Shown: in pieces, positions 1 through 6,583 of the stretch
Numbering within the stretch: position 1 is the stretch's first letter
Layout of the letters: each line of letters begins with the position of its first letter
Source of the DNA: Burkholderiales bacterium
GTDB taxonomy: Bacteria > Pseudomonadota > Gammaproteobacteria > Burkholderiales > Burkholderiaceae
DNA length: 7,545 nucleotides
Reading direction: 5' to 3'
Assembly (NCBI GenBank): GCA_947371645.1
Contig: CANBQJ010000179.1
Span: 1-7,545, forward strand
Notes under the pieces: generated by a model
What the model was told of the DNA's origin: nothing
The model's input: the letters and a program-made list of their open reading frames with translations, nothing else
The model's database searches: none
Made by a program: the position numbers and the translations under genes

Positions 1-678
1 GAGATGGCCAAGGCCCATGGCGCCTGGGTGCGCCTGCACTACGTCTACCCCTACCCGCATGTGGACGAGGTGCTGCCGCTGATGGCCGAAGGCCTGATCC
101 TGCCTTACCTGGATGTGCCTTTCCAGCACGCCCACCCCGATGTGCTCAAGCGCATGAAGCGCCCCGCCAACGGCGAGAAGAACCTGGACCGCCTGCGCCG
201 CTGGCGCGAGATCTGCCCTGAGGTCGTGGTGCGCTCCACCTTCATCGCCGGCTTCCCTGGCGAGACCGAAGAAGAGTTCGCCTACCTGCTGGACTTCCTG
301 AAGGAGGCCGAGATCGACCGTGCAGGTTGCTTTGCCTATTCGCCTGTCGAGGGCGCGTCTGCCAACGAACTTGCCGGCGCCTTGCCGGACGAGGTGCGCA
401 AGGCCCGCCAGGCCGAGTTCATGCGCGTGGCCGAAGCCGTGTCGGTTGCCAAGTTGCAGCGCCGCGTGGGCGCCACCATGCAGGTGCTGGTCGACAGCGC
501 GCCGGCGATGGGCCGCAAGGGCGGGGTGGGGCGGTCGTATGCCGATGCGCCCGAGATCGACGGCACCGTGCGCCTGCTGCCGCCCGAGAAAGCCAGCAAG
601 ACGCTCAAGGTGGGCGAGTTCACCCGCGCCCGCATCGTGGGCGCCGAAGGGCACGACCTGATCGCCCTGCCCATCTGA
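1..678 (+). CDS. rimO: Ribosomal protein S12 methylthiotransferase RimO, 3' part (5' end outside window)
   Basis: RimO is a radical-SAM enzyme with two iron-sulfur clusters. It adds a methylthio group to a conserved aspartate of ribosomal protein S12 in the cytoplasm. The reading frame is open from base 1, so about 225 C-terminal residues are visible, roughly half of the usual ~440. Seen here are the distal half of the radical-SAM barrel ([10 protein letters not shown], then MKRP, then [15 protein letters not shown] near residues 79-93, and the family motif [16 protein letters not shown] near 109-124). A C-terminal TRAM domain (about residues 158-225) contains [12 protein letters not shown], the hallmark that separates RimO from the tRNA enzyme MiaB. 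The N-terminal MTTase domain and the CxxxCxxC cluster motif lie upstream of the window and cannot be checked. The TGA stop is 20 bases before metC on the same strand, so the two may be cotranscribed. Identity is very secure; the fragment itself shows no frameshift. Confidence 0.96.
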   Translation, partial: EMAKAHGAWVRLHYVYPYPHVDEVLPLMAEGLILPYLDVPFQHAHPDVLKRMKRPANGEKNLDRLRRWREICPEVVVRSTFIAGFPGETEEEFAYLLDFLKEAEIDRAGCFAYSPVEGASANELAGALPDEVRKARQAEFMRVAEAVSVAKLQRRVGATMQVLVDSAPAMGRKGGVGRSYADAPEIDGTVRLLPPEKASKTLKVGEFTRARIVGAEGHDLIALPI

Positions 679-698
679 CCCTCGTCCCTGGCCCCGTC

Positions 699-1898
699 AT
701 GAGCACCAAACTGATCCACCACCCCTACCGCGCGCCAGCGGGCTTTGACGCGGTGGTGCCGGCGGTGCACAAGGCGTCCACGGTGATTTTTGCCAACACC
801 GCGGCCCTGCAAAGCACGCAGTGGAAGGACAAAAGCGGCTACACCTACGGCCTGCACGGCACGCCCACCACGTTCACGCTGGAAGAGCGCCTGGCCACGC
901 TGGAAGGTGGCGTTCAGTGCCTGCTGGCGCCTTCGGGCCTGTCGGCGCTGGCACTGGTCAACCAGGCCTTGTTGTCTGCAGGCGACCATGTGCTGCTGCC
1001 CGACAACGCCTATGCCCCCAACAAGGACTTCGCGCGGGGCGAGCTGGCGCGCTGGGGCATCAGCCATGGCTTTTACGACCCGATGAACCCGGCCGACCTG
1101 GCCGAGCGCATCACGCCCGCCACCCGGCTGGTGTGGCTGGAAGCCGCCGGCTCGGTGACCTTGGAGTTTCCTGATCTGATCGGCCTGGTGCAGGTGTGCC
1201 GCCAGCACCCACAGGTGATCAGCGCCCTGGACAACACCTGGGGCGCGGGCCTGGCCTTCGATGCCTTTGCGCTGGGTTTGCCACCGCTGCGTGCATCACA
1301 CGGTGTGGACCTCACCGTGCATGCGCTGACCAAATACCCCTCGGGCGGTGCCGACGTGCTCATGGGCTCGGTGGTGACGCGCGACGATGACCTGCACCAG
1401 CGCCTCAAGCGCAGCCACATGCACCAGGGCCTGGGGGTGGGCGGCAATGACGCGGAGGCCATCCTGCGGGGGCTGCCCAGCATCGCGTTGCGCTATGCGG
1501 CCCATGATGCGGCCACCCGTCAGGTGGCGCAGTGGCTGCAACTGCAACCTGCCATCCAGCAGGTGCTGCACCCGGCCCTGCCTGACTCACCTGGCCATGG
1601 CCATTGGGCGGGCCTGTGCACGCAAGCGGCTGGCCTCGTGTCCATGGTGTTCGATGCTGAGGCCCACAGCGAGGCCGACGTCCACGCCTTCGTGGACCGC
1701 CTGAAGTTGTTCAAGATCGGCTATTCCTGGGGTGGCCCGGTCAGTTTGGTCATGCCCTATGGCCTGCGTGGCCTGCGTCAGTTTGGCGCGCTGGGCGGGC
1801 GTCAGGGCACGCTGGTGCGCCTGTCCATCGGCCTGGAGGCCGCAGAAGACCTCATCGCCGATCTGGCGCAGGCGCTGGAAGGCCTGGCCAGGCCCTGA
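699..1898 (+). CDS. metC: Cystathionine beta-lyase (PLP-dependent, Cys/Met metabolism family)
   Basis: This 399-residue protein is the usual length for cystathionine beta-lyase, the cytoplasmic PLP enzyme that splits cystathionine into homocysteine, pyruvate and ammonia in methionine synthesis. Visible landmarks are the glycine-rich cofactor site LLAPSGLSALAL (75-86), Asp178 in ALDNTW (the cofactor-nitrogen partner), the Schiff-base Lys212 in ALTKYPSGGADV, the lyase-type SWGG (343-346), and Arg375 in VRLSIGLE, which should bind the substrate carboxylate. The stretch GSVTLEFPD (151-159) resembles beta-lyases more than gamma-synthases or gamma-lyases. The PLP-phosphate loop reads YGLHGTPTT (50-58) in place of the Y-x-R form of E. 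coli MetC. The frame stays open upstream to base 327, but that part overlaps rimO. The ATG at 699 gives the family-typical N-terminus, although no good Shine-Dalgarno precedes it. The stop abuts the stop of the opposing gene. Other Cys/Met-family specificities cannot be fully excluded. Confidence 0.9.
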   Translation: MSTKLIHHPYRAPAGFDAVVPAVHKASTVIFANTAALQSTQWKDKSGYTYGLHGTPTTFTLEERLATLEGGVQCLLAPSGLSALALVNQALLSAGDHVLLPDNAYAPNKDFARGELARWGISHGFYDPMNPADLAERITPATRLVWLEAAGSVTLEFPDLIGLVQVCRQHPQVISALDNTWGAGLAFDAFALGLPPLRASHGVDLTVHALTKYPSGGADVLMGSVVTRDDDLHQRLKRSHMHQGLGVGGNDAEAILRGLPSIALRYAAHDAATRQVAQWLQLQPAIQQVLHPALPDSPGHGHWAGLCTQAAGLVSMVFDAEAHSEADVHAFVDRLKLFKIGYSWGGPVSLVMPYGLRGLRQFGALGGRQGTLVRLSIGLEAAEDLIADLAQALEGLARP

Positions 1899-2792
1899 TC
1901 ATTGCCCTGCGGCGTGCAGTGCGTTGCCTGCGGCGATCGGGTCACCCGATGAGTCGAACGACTTCACCCACTGGGCGTAGCTGGGCATTTCGCGCAGCTT
2001 CCATGGATGAAAGCCGGGCTTGTAGTACGAGAAGTAGTAGCCCAGCGTGGACGGGAACAGGCCAGTCGGCTTCCAGAACCACCACAGGCCTTTGGCCCAC
2101 ATCTTGAGGCGTTGCGTGCGGGTGAAGCCGTCCGACACCAGCATGTGGTTGAGGATGCGGCCCACCGTGAACGGGAAGCCGATGCTCACGCTGAACATGG
2201 CGATGTTGCGGCGCAGGTAGCCCACCTTGGCCACGTCCACCATCACGTCATAGGCCACGGCCTTGTGCTCGACCTCTTCGATGGCATGCCAGGCGTACAT
2301 GGCACGCACGCGGGGGTCGCTCTTGGCCAGCAGATCGCGGCGTTCGAAGAAGCAGGTGCACATCATTGACGTGAGGTGCTCCAGCGCGGCGGTGGCGGCC
2401 AGGCGCTGCTTGGCGTCGGTCACCTTGGGGATGTCGACGAAGAGCGACTGCTCCAGGTCCTTGTCGATGCCGGCGATGTCGATGCCTTGGGCCTGCAGGC
2501 GGTCGTTGTATTGCCGGTGGACCATGCTGTGCTGGGCCTCCTGGCGGGTGAAGTCACGCACCTCTTTCGCCAGCTTGGGATCGGTGATCTGGTCACGGAA
2601 CTCGCGCACGCTGGTGATGAAGAATTTTTCGCCCTGCGGAAACAGTGTCGACATGGCGTCGAAGAAGCGGGTCTTGAACGCGTCGTTGTCCATCCAGTAG
2701 CGGGGGATGTCCTGGTCGAGGCCGAAGTCCAACTGCTCGCGGACCACGATGGGGGCGTGCTCGGCTGGCGCGGTGGTGGTGGTTTTGCTCAT
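1899..2792 (-). CDS. PF10118/COG3687-type 'metal-dependent hydrolase' with di-iron-like ligand pattern
   Basis: This 297-residue protein matches, by motif and overall look, the family named 'predicted metal-dependent hydrolase' (PF10118). No firm biochemical role is known to me. Conserved charged positions are Glu55, the EAQH motif (Glu85/His88) followed by His92, Glu138 in LEHLT, and HAIEEVEH (His169, Glu173, His176). Together these form the E, ExxH, E, ExxH set of ferritin-like di-iron enzymes. A hydrophobic stretch (about 195-214) and a Trp/Tyr-rich C-terminal third (232-264) suggest membrane contact. The N-terminus is a short Thr/Ala-rich tail. The start at 2792 was chosen over the longer frame (2858) because a GAGG ribosome site lies six bases upstream and the extra residues look non-coding. 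It lies on the same strand as smpB, 171 bases downstream of it, probably as its own unit, and its 3' end abuts metC. Such genes are often near fatty-acid or TetR-regulated loci elsewhere, but nothing here shows that. Confidence 0.85.
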   Translation of the reverse strand: MSKTTTTAPAEHAPIVVREQLDFGLDQDIPRYWMDNDAFKTRFFDAMSTLFPQGEKFFITSVREFRDQITDPKLAKEVRDFTRQEAQHSMVHRQYNDRLQAQGIDIAGIDKDLEQSLFVDIPKVTDAKQRLAATAALEHLTSMMCTCFFERRDLLAKSDPRVRAMYAWHAIEEVEHKAVAYDVMVDVAKVGYLRRNIAMFSVSIGFPFTVGRILNHMLVSDGFTRTQRLKMWAKGLWWFWKPTGLFPSTLGYYFSYYKPGFHPWKLREMPSYAQWVKSFDSSGDPIAAGNALHAAGQ

Positions 2793-2838
2793 GAGGAACC
2801 TCGGCTTTGGTTGGGGCAGGCGCAACAACGCGGTGAGG

Positions 2839-2865
2839 CTGGTAACGCCTGGTACCAAAATTCTA
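2839..2865 (-). promoter_or_regulatory. Candidate promoter and operator of the PF10118 gene
   Basis: On the minus strand TAGAAT (2865 to 2860) matches five of six bases of a sigma-70 -10 box; the -35 region is poor. Overlapping the expected start point is a repeat cluster: CTGGTA occurs at 2839-2844 and again at 2849-2854, ten bases apart, and the same bases form GGTA-N8-TACC (2841-2856) ending in the palindrome GGTACC. One-turn spacing at a start site is what a repressor site would look like. This is pattern-based inference only. Confidence 0.3.
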
Positions 2866-2963
2866 ACGCGAGTCGCTCAACCTTGCACGAGCATGCCACT
2901 TGGGCATCCGGGGCAATGTGGGTTCAGCAGGGCTTTTTTGCGATCAATTCAACGGGCGGCGTG

Positions 2964-3428
2964 TCATTCCTTGCCGCCTGAGGACACCTTGTGCCGCATC
3001 AGACGGCCCTGTTCGCGCTGCCAGTCGCGGTCTTTGATGGTGTTGCGCTTGTCGTGCTCGGCCTTGCCCTTGGCCAGGGCGATGTCGGCCTTCACGTGGC
3101 TGCCCTTCCAGTGCAGGTTCAGCGGCACCAGGGTGTAGCCCTTCTGCTCGGTCTTGCCGACGAGCTTGCGGATCTGCTCGCGGTGCATCAACAGTTTTTT
3201 GGTGCGGTCGGCATCGGGCACGATGTGGGTGGAGGCCGAACGCAGCGCGTTGATGCGCAGCCCGATGAGGAAGAGTTCACCGTTCTTGATCACCACGTAG
3301 CCGTCGGTCATCTGCACCTGGCCTTCGCGGATGGCCTTGACTTCCCACCCTTCCAGGACGACGCCCGCCTCGAAACGTTCTTCGATGTGGTAATTGAAGT
3401 GGGCTTTTCTGTTTTCTGCGATGGACAT
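2964..3428 (-). CDS. smpB: SsrA-binding protein SmpB (trans-translation)
   Basis: SmpB binds tmRNA (ssrA) and delivers it to ribosomes stalled without a stop codon, so that the nascent peptide is tagged and the ribosome released. The 154-residue length is normal. The N-terminal [29 protein letters not shown] (27-36) and [13 protein letters not shown] (42-54) form the OB-like tmRNA-binding core. [19 protein letters not shown] (121-139) starts the basic C-terminal tail that becomes helical in the decoding and mRNA channel. No ssrA gene is in the window. The ATG at 3428 gives the canonical start; only a poor Shine-Dalgarno precedes it. It is divergent from ratA across 53 bases, an arrangement conserved in many gammaproteobacteria and betaproteobacteria. 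No strong intrinsic terminator follows: a GGCGGC/GCCGCC stem spanning the stop codon (2955-2978) has no U-tract. Confidence 0.97.
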   Translation of the reverse strand: MSIAENRKAHFNYHIEERFEAGVVLEGWEVKAIREGQVQMTDGYVVIKNGELFLIGLRINALRSASTHIVPDADRTKKLLMHREQIRKLVGKTEQKGYTLVPLNLHWKGSHVKADIALAKGKAEHDKRNTIKDRDWQREQGRLMRHKVSSGGKE

Positions 3429-3464
3429 GTTGACCGTCTGAACGCCGCATGCAGCGCGGCTCCG

Positions 3465-3482
3465 TAAAATACCTGCATTCTA
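3465..3482. promoter_or_regulatory. Back-to-back -10 elements of the smpB / ratA divergent promoter
   Basis: On the plus strand TAAAAT (3465-3470) is a good -10 box for ratA. It predicts a start point about 3476-3478, leaving only some four to six bases before the ratA ATG at 3482. On the minus strand TAGAAT (3482 to 3477) is a five-of-six -10 box that would start smpB near 3470 with a leader of about 42 bases. Neither has a convincing -35. The two boxes lie seven bases apart, so polymerase could probably occupy only one at a time. This is inferred from hexamer matches. Confidence 0.4.
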
Positions 3483-3961
3483 TGAAGCATGTCCAAAAGT
3501 CTGTCCTGCTTTGGTACTCGCCACGCGAAATGTTTACGCTGGTCACCGGGGTGCAGGACTATCCACAGTTTTTACCCTGGTGTGACCGCGCGCAGGTGCT
3601 GCAGCAACACGACGACGGCGTCACGGCACAGTTGTCCATTGCCTTCGCCGGTGTGCACCAGGCTTTCACCACGCGCAACACGCACCAGGCCAACAGCACC
3701 GTGCACATGCGCTTGGTCGATGGGCCCTTCTCCAGTCTGGAGGGCACCTGGGTGTTCACACCGCTGCAAAAGCCCGTGGCGCCAGATGGTCAGCCGGGCG
3801 ATCCTGCCGATGCGGCTGCTTGCAAGGTCGAGTTCACGCTGCGCTATGCCTTTGCCAGCAGGGCCTTGTCTCTGGTGGTGAGCCCGGTGTTCGACCGCAT
3901 CGCCAACACCTTCGTGGAAGCCTTCGTCAAGCGGGCGGAGCAGGTGTATGGCAAACGCTGA
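3482..3961 (+). CDS. ratA: RatA-type START/polyketide-cyclase-like protein (ribosome association toxin RatA family)
   Basis: The 159-residue protein is a START-like (Coq10/polyketide cyclase) fold of the RatA/YfjG family. E. coli RatA is reported to bind the 50S subunit and block 70S formation; relatives of the Coq10 type bind ubiquinone, so the physiological role is debated. Family landmarks are YSPREMFTLVTGVQDYPQFLP (12-32), the FTTRN strand (62-66), LVDGPFSSLEGTWVFTPL (78-95), and the C-terminal helix from PVFDRIANTFVEAFVKRA (135-152). A Pro/Asp/Ala-rich insertion (about 97-112) between two strands is absent from E. coli RatA. The start at 3482 is preferred over 3449 because it gives the family N-terminus (a basic, hydrophobic first strand) and the longer form would begin upstream of the likely promoter. 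It overlaps rnfH by 14 bases, so translation is probably coupled. Confidence 0.92.
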   Translation: MKHVQKSVLLWYSPREMFTLVTGVQDYPQFLPWCDRAQVLQQHDDGVTAQLSIAFAGVHQAFTTRNTHQANSTVHMRLVDGPFSSLEGTWVFTPLQKPVAPDGQPGDPADAAACKVEFTLRYAFASRALSLVVSPVFDRIANTFVEAFVKRAEQVYGKR

Positions 3962-4319
3962 CGCCGCGCCCGATGGTATCGACATCGAAGTGACGGTGGG
4001 CCTGGCGCCACGCCGGATCTGGCGGGTCAGCTTGCGTGTGCCGATGGGTTGCACCTTGGTGCAGGCCTTGCAGCACGCCGGCGTGTGGCAACTGGCGGGC
4101 ATGCCGCCAGCCGACGAGGCCTGGTCGCAGGGGTGGTCGGTGGGCGTGTGGGGGCGCAAAGAGCCCCTGGGCCACGTGCTGCGTGCGGGAGACAGGGTGG
4201 AGATGGTCAGGGCCCTGATCGTCGACCCCAAAGAGGCACGCAGGGTTCGCTATCGTGCGCAGGGCGACAAGTTGCCGAGGCACATTGGCCGACCCAGGCC
4301 CCGACCCGTCGACACTTAG
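3948..4319 (+). CDS. rnfH: RnfH family protein (UPF0125, ubiquitin-like beta-grasp; RatB of E. coli)
   Basis: This small 123-residue protein matches the RnfH/UPF0125 family, predicted beta-grasp (ubiquitin-like) proteins of unsettled function. The name comes from an association with rnf electron-transport operons in some bacteria. No rnf gene is present here, so the partner is RatA rather than the Rnf complex. The conserved parts are IDIEVTVGL (11-19), the WSVGVWGRKEPLGHVLRAGDRVE segment (63-85) and the signature LIVDPKEARRVR (90-101), close to the LIADPKE-RRQR form in relatives. A basic, proline-rich tail (102-123) extends past the usual end. GGAG at 3937-3940 sits seven bases before the ATG inside ratA, and the frames overlap by 14 bases, which strongly suggests one transcript. 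E. coli calls the equivalent gene ratB, but an antitoxin role is not established. Confidence 0.9.
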   Translation: MANADAAPDGIDIEVTVGLAPRRIWRVSLRVPMGCTLVQALQHAGVWQLAGMPPADEAWSQGWSVGVWGRKEPLGHVLRAGDRVEMVRALIVDPKEARRVRYRAQGDKLPRHIGRPRPRPVDT

Positions 4320-4335
4320 CGCGCCAGCCTCGCGT

Positions 4336-4884
4336 TCACTTGCAGTTGCTGCTGATGACGTCCTGGGTGCGCTGCATCTCTTCTGCACGGCCTTTGTCGT
4401 CCAGCACTTCGCGTTCACCGGTGGCGCTGCTGCGCGTGATGCGAATGCCGTCCTGCAGAGAGCGCTGGTAGCCGCGCGCGCGCTGGCAGTTGTCGGCGCG
4501 CTGCGCGGCTTGTTTGTCGTCTTCGGTCTTCTTCTTGGCCTGCTTCTCGTCTTCGGCCTTCTTGCGCTTGGCTTCCAGTTCCGGGTCCACGCTGGCCGAC
4601 GCGGCAGGCGCAGCCGCTGACGCACCCGAAGCGGCATCGGTCACCTGCCGCACCACAGGCGCGCGAGCACCCAGGGGCCGAGACAGGACGTTGTGCTCGG
4701 GCGTGCCGGCAGGCGGAGGGCGATCGCTGTATTGCACAGCGCCATTGGCGTCTTTCCACTTCCATTGCGAGCCAGCCTGGGCAGTGCCCACCAGGGCCAC
4801 GCCCGCCAGCGAGGCAGCAAGCATCAGCCGGGTCGGGGAGCCGAGCAAGGATGAACAAGGCAGGGTCAAGCAGGCACTTTTCAT
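4336..4884 (-). CDS. DUF4124 domain-containing exported protein with charged linker
   Basis: The 182-residue protein starts with a plausible Sec signal peptide: Lys2, then a hydrophobic stretch (about 20-36) ending in the signal-peptidase I site TAQA (34-37), with cleavage after Ala37. The mature protein begins with the DUF4124 motif WKWKDANGAVQYSDRPPP (41-58), common in betaproteobacterial and gammaproteobacterial envelope proteins of unknown function. An Ala/Ser-rich linker (84-99) follows, then a Lys/Glu-rich probably helical or coiled segment (101-130) and a C-terminal region with Cys133 and the penultimate Cys181. These two are the only cysteines of the predicted mature protein and could form a disulfide. 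The start at 4884 was picked over 5049 because the upstream extension would run through the intergenic region and destroy the signal peptide. No Shine-Dalgarno is seen. It is convergent with rnfH (16 bases between stops) and divergent from guaB. Function unknown. Confidence 0.85.
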   Translation of the reverse strand: MKSACLTLPCSSLLGSPTRLMLAASLAGVALVGTAQAGSQWKWKDANGAVQYSDRPPPAGTPEHNVLSRPLGARAPVVRQVTDAASGASAAAPAASASVDPELEAKRKKAEDEKQAKKKTEDDKQAAQRADNCQRARGYQRSLQDGIRITRSSATGEREVLDDKGRAEEMQRTQDVISSNCK

Positions 4885-4891
4885 GTGGCGC

Positions 4892-4897
4892 AGTTTA
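4892..4897 (-). promoter_or_regulatory. Possible -10 element just upstream of the DUF4124 gene
   Basis: On the minus strand the ATG is preceded by TAAACT (4897 to 4892) and seven bases. If TAAACT is the -10 box, transcription would begin at or next to the start codon, giving a leaderless message. That would fit the lack of a Shine-Dalgarno. No clear -35 is seen, so this is a weak call. Confidence 0.25.
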
Positions 4898-4991
4898 TCC
4901 CGCTGGCGCCAGGCCGCCTGTGCGAATTGCCGCAAAACGCCCCGGCAGTTTCCCCAGTGACCGGGCAAAGTGCCGGTGCAAGCGCTCTGCG

Positions 4992-6496
<1,505 letters not shown>

Positions 6497-6502
6497 GCGC
6501 AG

Positions 6503-6530
6503 GGCCTGCGTGAACAGGCTCACGCAGGCC
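6503..6530 (+). other. Perfect 11-bp hairpin immediately after guaB
   Basis: Bases 6503-6513 and 6520-6530 are exact reverse complements (GGCCTGCGTGA and TCACGCAGGCC) around a six-base loop, starting six bases after the guaB stop. No T-tract follows, so it is not a classical intrinsic terminator by itself. It may protect the 3' end of the guaB message or assist the second hairpin. The symmetry is seen directly; the role is inferred. Confidence 0.7.
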
Positions 6531-6547
6531 TCCATCACCACCCACCA

Positions 6548-6573
6548 CACCGGCTTCGGCCGGTGCATTTTTT
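6548..6573 (+). terminator. Intrinsic terminator of guaB (UUCG tetraloop)
   Basis: CACCGGC (6548-6554) pairs with GCCGGTG (6559-6565) across a TTCG loop, giving the very stable C(UUCG)G tetraloop. Six T residues (6568-6573) follow two bases after the stem. This is a textbook Rho-independent terminator for the plus strand. Its position, only 10 bases before the next start codon, is unusual. Confidence 0.88.
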
Positions 6574-6583
6574 CCGCCACCCG

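Noticed and set aside
327..698. Upstream extension of the metC frame
   Set aside because: It overlaps rimO and its Arg/Gly/Ala-rich translation is a shadow. The metC family N-terminus begins at 699.
336..1208. Antisense open frame (290 codons) across rimO and metC
   Set aside because: Low-complexity Arg/Gln/Gly-rich shadow of two well-identified genes, with no family motif.
2793..2858. 22-residue N-terminal extension of the PF10118 protein
   Set aside because: A GAGG ribosome site precedes the inner ATG at 2792, and the extension covers the putative promoter and operator.
2955..2978. GGCGGC/GCCGCC stem around the smpB stop as a terminator
   Set aside because: Only six pairs with a 12-base loop and no T-tract in the direction of smpB transcription.
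3429..4319. RatA/RnfH as a classical toxin-antitoxin pair
   Set aside because: RatA is reported as a ribosome-association inhibitor in E. coli, but an antitoxin role for the RnfH/RatB partner is not established. The pair is conserved as core genome rather than mobile, so I describe it without that claim.
4941..4965. Inverted repeat CCCGG-N15-CCGGG upstream of guaB as an operator or riboswitch
   Set aside because: Short GC-rich arms arise easily by chance in this base composition, and no purine riboswitch core or PurR-like box accompanies them.
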